NCBI RefSeq assembly: GCF_029813785.1
Contig: NZ_JARVKY010000001.1
Location: forward strand, 496,001 to 560,000
Origin: Streptomyces sp. DH41
Lineage (GTDB): Bacteria > Actinomycetota > Actinomycetes > Streptomycetales > Streptomycetaceae
Direction: 5' to 3'
DNA length: 64,000 bases
This document shows positions 32,911-41,014 of this stretch, one piece after another. Made by a program: the position numbers and the translations under genes. Position 1 is the stretch's first letter. The number at the start of each line of letters is the position of its first letter. Below the pieces are notes generated by a model. The model made no database searches. It saw nothing but the letters and a program-made list of their open reading frames with translations, and was not told where the DNA came from.

Positions 32911-34031
32911 CAGCCCAGTTCGTTCGCGGTGGTCTCGGCTATCGCGGGTGAGCAGGTCATGCCGCGCCCGCCGGGCCCGGTGACCAGCCACACCCCGTCG
33001 CGGACCTGCTGCCGGTGCACGACCCGGCTCTTGTCGGTGCACTGCGCGTACACCCCGGCCCAGCGGCGGCGGACCTTCGGCAGCGGACGGCCGAGGAGGG
33101 ACTCGACGACACCGGTGAGGTGCTCGTAGGGGTCCTCGACGGTGTCGAAGGCGAAGGGGTGCTCGTACTCGTGGGTGTCGCCGATGGTCAGACCGCCGTC
33201 CGCGCGCTGCACCATCAGCAGCTGCATCTTGTGCTCCGCGGCCGTGGCCGGCTGCGGAGCGCGCGCGTTCAGCTCGTCCAGGGCGGGCGAGCCGTAGGCG
33301 GGGTAGTAGCGGAAGCTGTCGGCGTCGGCGACCGAGGTGGTCAGCGGTTCGCCGAGGGGGTCGGTCTGCATCATCTGGAGGCGGACCCGGCGCACGGGCA
33401 GGTCGGGCCCGGCCAGCTCGCGGACCAGGCCCCCGAGCCAGGCGCCGGTGCACAGGACGACGACGTCGCCGGTGTGCGTGTCGCCGTGGTCGTCGCGGAC
33501 GGCGTTCTCGCCGATGACGTCGCGGACCTCGCGGCCGGGCAGGAAGGTGTACTTCGGTGACTTGAGCAGTTCGGCGCGCAGGGCGAGCTGGGCGGTGCGC
33601 GGTTCGACCGCCGCGTCGCGCTCGCAGTACAGCGCGGCGTCGAAGTCACCGCGCAGGGCGGGGTTCAGGGCGCGGGCCTCACCTGGGGTGAGGAGCTTGT
33701 GGCCGCGGGCGGCGGCGTCCGGGCGGGCGACGGCCGCCTCGGCGACCGCGCGTTCCAGGTCGCCGCGGACGGGGGTCAGGGAGCCGTTCGGGCGGAAGCC
33801 CAGCGCCGGGACGCGGCCGCCGATCTCCTCCCACAGCTCCCGCGCCCGCAGCGCGGTCTCCAGCTCCTCTCCACCCGCGCGGCCACTGACCCAGATCTGG
33901 CCGAAATTGCGCAGTGAGGCGCCGCGGGCCTCGGTCTCGCGCTCGATCTGTACGACCTCGTGGCCGCGGTTCACTGCGTGCCAGGCGTGCATGGTGCCCA
34001 CCACGCCGGCTCCGACGACTATCACTCTCAC
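32907..34031 (-). CDS. TIGR03364-type FAD-dependent oxidoreductase (374 aa)
   Basis: DAO-fold flavoenzyme that accompanies phosphonatase-like hydrolases. Dinucleotide site VIVVGAGVVGTMHAWHAVNRG at the N-terminus (core GAGVVG), then ARGASLRNFGQIW, VVLCTGAWLGGLV and VTGPGGRGMTCSPAIAE. Likely deaminates (N-methyl-)2-aminoethylphosphonate to phosphonoacetaldehyde for the next enzyme. GTG 34031 is preferred, with AGGAGCG 9 nt before it; ATG 34052 is an alternative. First structural gene of the operon; the operator-like element lies about 77 bp upstream. Confidence 0.8.
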   Translation of the reverse strand: MRVIVVGAGVVGTMHAWHAVNRGHEVVQIERETEARGASLRNFGQIWVSGRAGGEELETALRARELWEEIGGRVPALGFRPNGSLTPVRGDLERAVAEAAVARPDAAARGHKLLTPGEARALNPALRGDFDAALYCERDAAVEPRTAQLALRAELLKSPKYTFLPGREVRDVIGENAVRDDHGDTHTGDVVVLCTGAWLGGLVRELAGPDLPVRRVRLQMMQTDPLGEPLTTSVADADSFRYYPAYGSPALDELNARAPQPATAAEHKMQLLMVQRADGGLTIGDTHEYEHPFAFDTVEDPYEHLTGVVESLLGRPLPKVRRRWAGVYAQCTDKSRVVHRQQVRDGVWLVTGPGGRGMTCSPAIAETTANELGW

Positions 34032-34107
34032 GACCGCAACGCTCCTCGCCATCAGGGAACCGGAGGAATCCGGCTGACAACGAGAGCGTGAACTGGTCGC
34101 CACGTTT

Positions 34108-34117
34108 GGGCTAGACC
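34108..34117. promoter_or_regulatory. GntR/HutC-type operator before phosphonate operon
   Basis: The minus strand reads GGTCTAGCCC, nine of ten bases of the HutC/DasR-type core GGTCTAGACC. It lies in the gap between the GntR gene and the oxidase gene, beside AT-rich promoter-like sequence (34118-34140). Confidence 0.45.
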
Positions 34118-34172
34118 CGTTATCTTTCCGTTATGTGAATTCGGGGTGCGGTGGTGTGGCGAGGGGCGGTTT

Positions 34173-34928
34173 TCAGCCGCGCAGATGGGCCGTGAAGGAG
34201 AAGCGGTCGCCCCGGTACAGCGTCCGTACGCGTTCCAGCGGGCGGCCCTCCGTGTCCCGCGAGACCCGGTGGATGAGCAGCATCGGGAGGGCCGGCGGGG
34301 TGCCGATGAGCAGGGCCTCGCGCGGGGTGGCGAGCACGGTCTCGATGCGTTCGTCGGCGTCACCGAAGGCGATGCCCTGCTCGGCGAGGTGGGCGTAGAA
34401 GGAGGAGTCGGGGTCGAACGCGGTGTCCAGGTCGGGGATGCGGGCCACGGCGACGTAGGTGCTCTCCAGGCCGACCCGCTCGTCGTCCGCGAGCAGCACG
34501 CGCTCCAGGTGCCAGACGGGCTCCCCGCGCCTGAGGCCGGTCTCGGCGGCGAGCGCCTCGGGGCAGGGGAAACGGTCGAGGGTGACGAGCGCGCGGCCGG
34601 GGGTGCGGCCCTGGCGCCGGACGCCCTCGGTGTAGCTGGCCAGCGACAGCGGCTGCGCCAGTTTGGGGCCCGCGACCACCGTGCCGCGTCCCTGCCGGCG
34701 CAGCTTGCCCTCCAGCACGAGTTCACGCAGCGCCTGCCGGACGGTCTCGCGGGCGACCTCGTACCGCTCGGAGAGGTCCCGTTCGGTGGGGATGGCGCTG
34801 CCCTCCCCCAGTTCGCCGACCAGACGGTCGATCCGCGCCTTGACGGCGTAGTACTTCGGCACGCGGCCGTGTTCCGGGATTCCGGAGCGTACGGGGGCGC
34901 CCGGGGCCTGGTCGTTCGGGTAGTCCAC
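34173..34928 (-). CDS. GntR/HutC-family regulator with UTRA domain (251 aa)
   Basis: N-terminal winged helix (SAIPTERDLSERYEVARETV, RQALRELVLEGKLRRQGRGT) and C-terminal UTRA ligand domain (VWHLERVLLADDERVGLESTYV, PMLLIHRVSRDTEGRPLERV, LYRGDRFSF). Same strand and directly upstream of the phosphonate genes, with a matching operator-like site between them. Probably senses a phosphonate or phosphorylated ligand. GTG 34928 is taken as start; the ribosome site is weak. Confidence 0.85.
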   Translation of the reverse strand: MDYPNDQAPGAPVRSGIPEHGRVPKYYAVKARIDRLVGELGEGSAIPTERDLSERYEVARETVRQALRELVLEGKLRRQGRGTVVAGPKLAQPLSLASYTEGVRRQGRTPGRALVTLDRFPCPEALAAETGLRRGEPVWHLERVLLADDERVGLESTYVAVARIPDLDTAFDPDSSFYAHLAEQGIAFGDADERIETVLATPREALLIGTPPALPMLLIHRVSRDTEGRPLERVRTLYRGDRFSFTAHLRG

Positions 34929-35062
34929 GCAGGGATGGTCGCAGACGGGGTGGCGGGGGTCGCGGGGTGTCCCGGCTTCAGCGTCCTCGCCCGCCCCTGC
35001 GTCCGGTGCGCGGCTGCGGCGTCGTGACGTCAGGGGCGTCTCTGCGGCTGCGGCGGCGCGGC

Positions 35063-35098
35063 GGCTGCGGCGTCAGCGGCGGCTGCGGCGTCAGCGGC
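35063..35098. repeat. two tandem copies of an 18-bp repeat
   Basis: Two identical GC-rich 18-bp units (35063-35080, 35081-35098); the second spans the stop codon of the LAXTG protein gene. Confidence 0.85.
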
Positions 35099-36017
35099 GT
35101 CTGCGGGCCAGCAGTACGGCCGCGCCGCCGGCGGCGACGAGCAGGACGGTGGCGCCCAGGGCCGCGTCCGCCCGTCCCAGACCGGTGCCGGCGAGTTCGT
35201 CGGCGAACGGGAGGCCGGTGCCCTGGTCGTCCGGGGTTGCGGCGGCGGAGGGCGCGGCGGGGTCGGTGGGGGCGGCGGAATCGGTGGGACGGGCGGGGTC
35301 GGTGGGACGGGCGGGGCCGGTGGGACGGGCGGGGCCGGTGCTCGTCGCGGCGGCCGACTCGCCGGTCCCGACCCGGAAGCGGTAGTCGTTCGACTGGCCG
35401 ATCCACTCGCCGTCGCCGCCACGGCGCTGGACCACGGCCGCGTTGGCGGTGACCTGGTTGGGGGCGGTGTCCGAGGTGAGCGCGAGCCGCACCTTGACGG
35501 TGAGGGTCTCGCCGGGGCCGACGGTGAAGCCGGGGAACCCGTCGGCACCTTCACCCTCGGCACCTTCACCCTCGACGCCGTCGCCGTCGCCCTCGCCCTC
35601 GACGCCGTCGCCCTCACCGAACGCGCCGATCAGCTCGTCCCGGTCGGTCGTCTCGAAGTCGACGGGGTGCGGGCGGGAGCCGTCGTAGAACTCCAGGCGG
35701 GGCTGCGACGGCTCCAGTGCCCGCTTCTCGTCGACGAGGACGACGACCGGGTGGATGCCCTCGCAGGTGCGGGAGGTGGTGTTGGTGAGGTCCAGATACC
35801 AGGTGCCGTGGCCACCGCCCGCCTCGTAGCCGGCGGGGCCGCCGTGGATGCGGGTGGTGAGGGGGAAGGTGTGGTCGTCCGGGGCCGTGCAGGCGGGAAG
35901 CGGCTCATCGGGGCCCGCGTGCGCGGGGACGGCGGGCGCGAGGGCGGCGGACGCGGAGGCGGCGAGGAGGGCGGCTGCCGCCGCCGGGCGGGGGGACGCG
36001 GGCGTGAACAGTCGCAT
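35091..36017 (-). CDS. secreted LAXTG-anchored surface protein (308 aa)
   Basis: Sec leader (RPAAAAALLAASASAALAPAVPAHA), an extracellular domain with two Cys (LPACTAPDDH, SRTCEGIHPVV), an acidic Glu/Gly/Asp repeat stretch (GEGDGVEGEGDGDGVEGEG), a conserved-looking beta domain (VGPGETLTVKVRLALTSD), a Pro/Thr/Ala repeat spacer (GPARPTDPARPTD), then LAGTG, a hydrophobic span and RRRR. LAGTG fits the sortase E recognition motif of Streptomyces. ATG 36017 begins the leader. Divergent from the sugar dehydrogenase gene across 225 bp containing the CebR-type box. Confidence 0.82.
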   Translation of the reverse strand: MRLFTPASPRPAAAAALLAASASAALAPAVPAHAGPDEPLPACTAPDDHTFPLTTRIHGGPAGYEAGGGHGTWYLDLTNTTSRTCEGIHPVVVLVDEKRALEPSQPRLEFYDGSRPHPVDFETTDRDELIGAFGEGDGVEGEGDGDGVEGEGAEGEGADGFPGFTVGPGETLTVKVRLALTSDTAPNQVTANAAVVQRRGGDGEWIGQSNDYRFRVGTGESAAATSTGPARPTGPARPTDPARPTDSAAPTDPAAPSAAATPDDQGTGLPFADELAGTGLGRADAALGATVLLVAAGGAAVLLARRRR

Positions 36018-36183
36018 AAACACATGAGCGTGCCGGTGGATCGCGGTTTCGGGCACCGCCAATCGGGCCACGACACCCGGACGGAGCACGAGCGCCCCTC
36101 GATCGGCACTGTTTCTCGCCAGACGGCGTGAAAGTGGCGCGATCACGCGTTGCCGCTCCGCCCCGTGAGCCGCAGCCTGAATG

Positions 36184-36197
36184 CGGGAGCGCTCCCA
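36184..36197. promoter_or_regulatory. CebR-type operator
   Basis: CGGGAGCGCTCCCA matches 13 of 14 bases of the CebR box TGGGAGCGCTCCCA. It lies 46 bp upstream of the sugar dehydrogenase/CBM2 gene and 167 bp from the divergent LAXTG gene. Confidence 0.75.
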
Positions 36198-36242
36198 AAC
36201 ACCTTCCACCCCACTCCTGACGGCATGCGGAAAGAAGGACTC

Positions 36243-37835
36243 ATGGACACAGTTGGTTGTCATATACATGCCCACCACTTATGGCGTCGCCTGTCGCTTG
36301 CCCTGACCGCTCTCGCCGCTGCTCTCCTGCTGATCACCCTGATCCCCGCGCCCCCCGCCACAGCCGCAGCCGCAGCCGAGGCCGCAGCCGGGGCCGGGGC
36401 CGGGGCCGCAGCCGGGGAGTCCTCCCCCGTCCCCCTCCCGTCGCTCAGCGCCACCACCACCCAGGTCGCCTCCGGGCTGAGACGGCCCACCGCCATCGCC
36501 GCCCCCGACGACGGCACGGACCGGCTGTTCATCACCGAGAAGAGCGGCACCGTCCGCGTCTACCACCCGGACACCGGCCTGGCCGGGACCCCGCTGATCG
36601 ACATCACCTCGTCCGTGGACGAGTCGGGCAACGAGCGCGGCCTGCTCGGCCTCGCCCTGCCGCCGGACTTCGCCGAAAGCCAGGACCTGTACCTGGCGTA
36701 CACGGCGCTGCCCGACGGCGCGGTCACCCTCGCCCGTTACCGGCTCGACGAGTCCCGCCTGGAGGTCCTGCTCTCCCAGGAGCACGCCGAGTACAGCAAC
36801 CACAACGGCGGCCAGCTCGCGTTCGGCCCCGACGGCCACCTGTACTGGAGCATCGGCGACGGCGGCGGCTCCGGCGACCCCTTCGACTCCGGGCAGCGGC
36901 TCGACACCCTGCTGGGCAAGATCATGCGCGTCGACGTGAGCCGCGCCTGCGCCCCGCTCGCGTACTGCGTCCCCGCCGACAACCCCTTCGTGGGCACCCC
37001 CGGCGCCCGTGCGGAGATCTGGCTGTACGGGCTGCGCAACCCGTGGCGGTTCTCCTTCGACGCCGTCGACGGCTCGCTGTGGATCGGCGACGTCGGCCAG
37101 GGCCACTGGGAGGAGATCGACCACATCGCCGCCGGACAGGGCGGACTGAACCTCGGCTGGTCCTGCTACGAGGGGCTGGAGAAGTTCGCCGACGGGGACT
37201 GCGTGCCCGGCGAGGAGTACACCGAGCCGGTCTTCACCTACTCCCCCTACACCGGCGGCTGCTCGGTCATCGGCGGCCACGTCTACCGGGGCGAGCGGTA
37301 CGCCGACCTGGTGGGCGGCACCTACATCGCCACCGACTACTGCTCGTCCACCGTCTGGGCGCTGCGCCCCGACGGCCGGGGCGGCTACGAGGAGGCCGAG
37401 ATCGGCCGGATGCCCACCCAGGTGACGAACATCGGCACGACGGTGGACGGCGAGTTCTACGTGGTGAACGACCTGCCCGGCGGCCTGCACCGGGTGTCGT
37501 TCGCACAGGAGGAGCCCACCTGCCGGGTGGACCGCACGGTGACGTCCTGGGGCACCGGCTCGACGGTGGACCTCACCATCACCAACACCGGTGACGCCCC
37601 GGTGAACGGCTGGACGCTCGAGTTCACGCTGGCCCCGGGGCAGACCGTCGTCTCCGACTGGAACACGGATCTGACCCAGTTGAGCAACACGGTCGAGGCG
37701 CGCGGCGCCACGCACAACGCCACGATCGCGCCGGGCGCGAGCGTCACGATGGGCTACCTCATCAGCCACACCGGTGACGCGTCGCCGCCGCCGCGGTTCA
37801 TGCTCAACCAGGACGCGTGCGCGATGGGCAGCTGA
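36243..37835 (+). CDS. secreted glucose/sorbosone dehydrogenase-type (PQQ) enzyme with C-terminal CBM2 (530 aa)
   Basis: Extracellular six-bladed propeller of the GSDH/soluble-glucose-dehydrogenase group, which uses PQQ to oxidise sugars. Leader span LALTALAALLLITL-like region (about 18-36) then an Ala/Gly-rich segment. Propeller markers are RRPTAIAAPDDGTDRLF, ERGLLGLALPPDF, NHNGGQLAFGPDGHLYWSIG, GLRNPWRFSFDAVDG and LNLGWSCYEGLE. The last 100 residues are CBM2 (TSWGTGSTVDLTITNTGDA, PVNGWTLEF, NATIAPGASVTMGY). ATG 36243 has AAGGA 3 nt upstream. A CebR-type box in its promoter suggests induction by cellobiose. Confidence 0.88.
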   Translation: MDTVGCHIHAHHLWRRLSLALTALAAALLLITLIPAPPATAAAAAEAAAGAGAGAAAGESSPVPLPSLSATTTQVASGLRRPTAIAAPDDGTDRLFITEKSGTVRVYHPDTGLAGTPLIDITSSVDESGNERGLLGLALPPDFAESQDLYLAYTALPDGAVTLARYRLDESRLEVLLSQEHAEYSNHNGGQLAFGPDGHLYWSIGDGGGSGDPFDSGQRLDTLLGKIMRVDVSRACAPLAYCVPADNPFVGTPGARAEIWLYGLRNPWRFSFDAVDGSLWIGDVGQGHWEEIDHIAAGQGGLNLGWSCYEGLEKFADGDCVPGEEYTEPVFTYSPYTGGCSVIGGHVYRGERYADLVGGTYIATDYCSSTVWALRPDGRGGYEEAEIGRMPTQVTNIGTTVDGEFYVVNDLPGGLHRVSFAQEEPTCRVDRTVTSWGTGSTVDLTITNTGDAPVNGWTLEFTLAPGQTVVSDWNTDLTQLSNTVEARGATHNATIAPGASVTMGYLISHTGDASPPPRFMLNQDACAMGS

Positions 37836-37852
37836 GCGACGGTACGCGGTGC

Positions 37853-37906
37853 CGGTGCCCGGCTCCGGTAGCGGTGCCCGGCTCGGTGGCGGTGCCCGGC
37901 TCGGTG
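37853..37906. repeat. 18-bp tandem repeats in intergenic spacer
   Basis: Two exact copies of GCGGTGCCCGGCTCGGTG (37871-37888, 37889-37906) preceded by a degenerate copy, between convergent genes. Confidence 0.8.
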
Positions 37907-37994
37907 GCGGTGGCGGTATGCCGTCCGCGCGCCGGGAGTACGGTCCCGAAGGCTCTCGGCGGGAGAACCGGGCCGGGTCCGGGGGGCGCCCTCG

Positions 37995-39260
37995 TCAGGC
38001 GTCCCCCCGCCCGAACAGCGGGGCGAGCAGCAGCTGCGCGGCGCCCTCCGCGACCCCGCGCGTCCCGCCGGGCGCGATCCGCACCGGTACGGCGCCGTCG
38101 TGTCCGCCCTCGCGCCGGGCGCGGGCGTCGAGGACGGCGCCGACGCCGTGGACGAAGGCCTCGGGCGCGGCGGCGACGGTACGGCCGCCGAGCAGCACCA
38201 GGTCGATGTCCAGCAGTCCTACGAGGTTCGCGGCGCCCGCGCCCAGCACCCGCGCCGCCTCCGCGAGGTCGCCGCGGGCGACGGCCCCGAGGCACAGCGC
38301 CTCTATGCAGCCGCGGGCGCCGCAGGTACAGGGCGGCCCGTCCAGCTGGACGACCTGGTGCCCGAACTCACCGGCGCCGGTCCGGGCGCCCCGGTGCACG
38401 CCGCCGCCGAAGACGAGGCCGGCGCCGAGCCCCGTACCGAGGTGCAGGTAGGCGAAGGAGCCACCCGAGCCACCACCCTCTTCGCGACCGCCCTCTTCGC
38501 GGCCTTCGCCACCTCCGCGACCGCCCTCACCGCCGACCGCGAGGCCGAGCGCTGCCGCGTTGGTGTCCTTGTCGACGACGACCGGCACCCCGAGCCGCCT
38601 CGCCAACGCGTCCCGCAACGGAAACCCGTCCCACTCCGGGAACCCGGTGACCCGGTGCAGCACCCCCCGGACATGGTCGAGCGGCCCCGGCAGGGCGACG
38701 CCGAGGCCGAGGAGGGTGGGCGCGGTGGAGAGGGCACTCCCCGGCGGGGTCAGAGTGCCGGCGACCAGCTCCCGGGCCGCCCGCGCCACCGCCTCCAGCA
38801 CGGCCTCCGCGCCCGCGCCCAGGTCCAGCGGGGAGCGCCGCTCCGCCACCACGGCGCCGTCGAGGTCGACCAGCACCGCCCGCAACTCGTCCCGGTCCAG
38901 GTGGACGCCGACCGCGTGGCCCGCACCCGGCTTCAGGCGCAGTACCGTGCGTGGCTTGCCGCCCGTGGACGCGCGGCGTCCCGCCTCGGCGGCGAGGCCC
39001 TCGTCCCGGAGCCGGGCGGTGATCTTGCTGACCGCCTGCGGGGTGAGCCCGGTCCGCTCGGCGAGTTCGAGCCGGCTGATGCCCCGGGCACCGGCGGTGC
39101 GCAGCAGGTCGAGTACCAGGGCGGTGTTGTGGCTGCGCAGGGCGAGCAGGTTGGCGCCACCCGCCGCACCCCGCATACCGCCGCCCCTCACAGAGCCCGC
39201 ACCGGTACCGGCCCCCGCATCCGTACCCGTACCCGGTCCTCCGCCGTTCGTCCTGTTCAC
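37995..39260 (-). CDS. ROK-family transcriptional repressor (421 aa)
   Basis: N-terminal winged helix (HNTALVLDLLRTAGARGIS, RLELAERTGLTPQAVSKIT) and a sugar-kinase-fold effector domain (VGVHLDRDELRAVLVDLDG, LGLGVALPGPLDHVRG, VVVDKDTNAAALG) with the ROK zinc motif CTCGARGCIEAL. An unusual Gly/Glu/Arg low-complexity insert (GGRGGGEGREEGGREEGGG, about residues 246-265) interrupts the effector domain. The dyad at 39287-39307, between it and the divergent dehydrogenase gene, is its probable operator. Ligand probably a sugar. Confidence 0.85.
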   Translation of the reverse strand: MNRTNGGGPGTGTDAGAGTGAGSVRGGGMRGAAGGANLLALRSHNTALVLDLLRTAGARGISRLELAERTGLTPQAVSKITARLRDEGLAAEAGRRASTGGKPRTVLRLKPGAGHAVGVHLDRDELRAVLVDLDGAVVAERRSPLDLGAGAEAVLEAVARAARELVAGTLTPPGSALSTAPTLLGLGVALPGPLDHVRGVLHRVTGFPEWDGFPLRDALARRLGVPVVVDKDTNAAALGLAVGGEGGRGGGEGREEGGREEGGGSGGSFAYLHLGTGLGAGLVFGGGVHRGARTGAGEFGHQVVQLDGPPCTCGARGCIEALCLGAVARGDLAEAARVLGAGAANLVGLLDIDLVLLGGRTVAAAPEAFVHGVGAVLDARARREGGHDGAVPVRIAPGGTRGVAEGAAQLLLAPLFGRGDA

Positions 39261-39286
39261 ACCCCCATTGTCTCCGGCGCTTGCAC

Positions 39287-39307
39287 TTTGGCAACACCGT
39301 TGCGAAA
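39287..39307. promoter_or_regulatory. ROK operator-like dyad
   Basis: TTTGGCAAC (39287-39295) and GTTGCGAAA (39299-39307) form a 3-nt-spaced inverted repeat with one mismatch, between the ROK and Gfo/Idh genes, 10 bp before the latter's start. Confidence 0.55.
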
Positions 39308-39316
39308 GTAGGGCGT

Positions 39317-40420
39317 ATGACTGCTACTCCCCCCGGCAACGCCCCTGGTAACGCCCCGGGCGGCCCGCTGCGCGTCGGCCTCGTCGGCTACGGCCTCGCG
39401 GGCTCCGTCTTCCACGCCCCGCTGATCGCCGCCACCGAGGGCCTGACCCTGGACACGGTGGTCACCTCGAACCCGGAGCGGCAGCAGCAGGCCCGCGCCG
39501 AGTTCCCGGACGTCCGGACCGTCGCCGGCCCGGACGAGCTCTTCGACCGGGCCGCCGAGCTGGACCTGATCGTCATCGCGTCCCCGAACAAGACGCACGT
39601 ACCGCTCGCGACGAGGGCCCTGCGGGCCGGTCTGCCGGTCGTGGTGGACAAGCCGGTCGCGGGCACGGCGGCCGAGGCGCGGGAGCTGGCGGCACTGGCG
39701 GAGGAGCGCGGCCTGCTGCTCTCCGTCTTCCAGAACCGCCGCTGGGACAACGACTTCCTCACTCTCCGCAAGCTGCTCGCCGAGGGCGCGCTGGGCGACG
39801 TATGGCGCTTCGAGTCGCGCTTCGAGCGCTGGCGGCCGAAGCCGAAGGGCGGCTGGCGCGAGTCCGGCGACCCGGCAGAGATCGGAGGTCTCCTCTACGA
39901 CCTCGGGAGCCACGTCGTCGACCAGGCGCTCGTCCTCTTCGGCCCGGCCACGCGGGTGTACGCCGAGTCGGTCGTCCGGCGCGCGGGCGCGGAGGCGGAC
40001 GACGACACGTTCATCGCGATCACGCACGCGAACGGCGTCCGCTCCCACCTCTACGTCTCCTCCACCGCCGCCCAGCTCGGCCCCCGTTTCCGGGTCCTGG
40101 GCTCGAAGGCCGGGTACGTCAAGCACGGCCTGGACCCGCAGGAGGCGGCGCTGCGCGAGGGCAAGCGGCCCGGCCCCGGCTGGGGCGAGGAGGACGAGTC
40201 GCTGTGGGGCCGCGTGGGTTCCGGGGAGTCCCCGCTGACCGGCGGCGGACACGTGGAGGCGACCGTGGCGGGCGACTACCCCGCCTACTACGCGGCGGTG
40301 GCGAAGGCCCTGCTGGAGGGCGGCCCGAACCCGGTCGGCGCCCGGGAGGCGGCCGACGCCCTGGACGTACTGGAGGCGGCCCGCCGGTCCGCCCACGACG
40401 GAATGGTGGTCACCCTGTGA
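39317..40420 (+). CDS. Gfo/Idh/MocA family oxidoreductase (367 aa)
   Basis: NAD(P)-dependent sugar or inositol dehydrogenase type. Rossmann motif VGLVGYGLAGSVFHAP near the N-terminus, VVVDKPVAGTAAEAREL with the catalytic Lys, SVFQNRRWDNDFLTL, and GGLLYDLGSHVVDQALVLFG, the C-terminal substrate region with His. ATG 39317 is preferred over 39281 because the latter lies in the operator dyad. GTGA overlap with the next gene indicates an operon. The divergent ROK repressor suggests sugar-responsive control. Confidence 0.87.
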   Translation: MTATPPGNAPGNAPGGPLRVGLVGYGLAGSVFHAPLIAATEGLTLDTVVTSNPERQQQARAEFPDVRTVAGPDELFDRAAELDLIVIASPNKTHVPLATRALRAGLPVVVDKPVAGTAAEARELAALAEERGLLLSVFQNRRWDNDFLTLRKLLAEGALGDVWRFESRFERWRPKPKGGWRESGDPAEIGGLLYDLGSHVVDQALVLFGPATRVYAESVVRRAGAEADDDTFIAITHANGVRSHLYVSSTAAQLGPRFRVLGSKAGYVKHGLDPQEAALREGKRPGPGWGEEDESLWGRVGSGESPLTGGGHVEATVAGDYPAYYAAVAKALLEGGPNPVGAREAADALDVLEAARRSAHDGMVVTL

Positions 40421-40908
40421 GCCCCTCTCCCGACTCCCCCGGCACAGCCGTCCCGACCGTGGAGGAACTGGAGGCGCAGGAACGCCGCCTGGTCTTCCGC
40501 CGGTTCACGAACGACGACGCGTGGGCGCTCGGCTCCCTCCTGGTCGAGCTGGCCCGGGAGCGCCGGGCGCCGGTCGCCATCGACATCCACCGCGCCGGCC
40601 AGCAGCTCTTCCACGCGGCCCTGCCCGGCTCGACCCCGGACAACGACGCCTGGATCGCCCGCAAACGCCGGGTCGTGGAGCGGTACGGCTCCGCGTCGTA
40701 CCTGGTGGGCTCCCGTTTCCGGGCGAAGGGCACGACGTTCGAGGAGTCCTCGCGGCTCGACGCCGACATGTACGCGGCGCACGGCGGTTCGTTCCCGGTC
40801 ACCGTCGCGGACGTCGGTGTGATCGGCTCGGTGACGGTGTCCGGGCTGCCGCAGGTGGAGGACCACCGGCTCGTGGTGGAGGCCCTGGAGCGGTTCCTGG
40901 GCGAGTAG
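40417..40908 (+). CDS. UPF0303 / heme-degrading-domain-like protein (163 aa)
   Basis: Small cytoplasmic protein of the family annotated UPF0303 or heme-degrading domain-containing (GlcG/HbpS fold). Markers are LVFRRFTNDDAWALGSLLVE, PVAIDIHRAGQQLFHAALPG, NDAWIARKRRVVERYGSAS and FPVTVADVGVIGSVTVSGLP. GTG start overlaps the Gfo/Idh stop by 4 nt. In many actinobacteria the two genes travel together, but the role is not known. It ends 106 bp before the next gene. Confidence 0.8.
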   Translation: MSPSPDSPGTAVPTVEELEAQERRLVFRRFTNDDAWALGSLLVELARERRAPVAIDIHRAGQQLFHAALPGSTPDNDAWIARKRRVVERYGSASYLVGSRFRAKGTTFEESSRLDADMYAAHGGSFPVTVADVGVIGSVTVSGLPQVEDHRLVVEALERFLGE

Positions 40909-41014
40909 CCCGACTGGCCCCGGACGGCGTGATCGGGGAATCACCGGTGGGTACCCGTGGTTGGCAGGCAGGTACGCAGGATGATCACGGCGCCCACCGG
41001 AGGGATCACAACCG

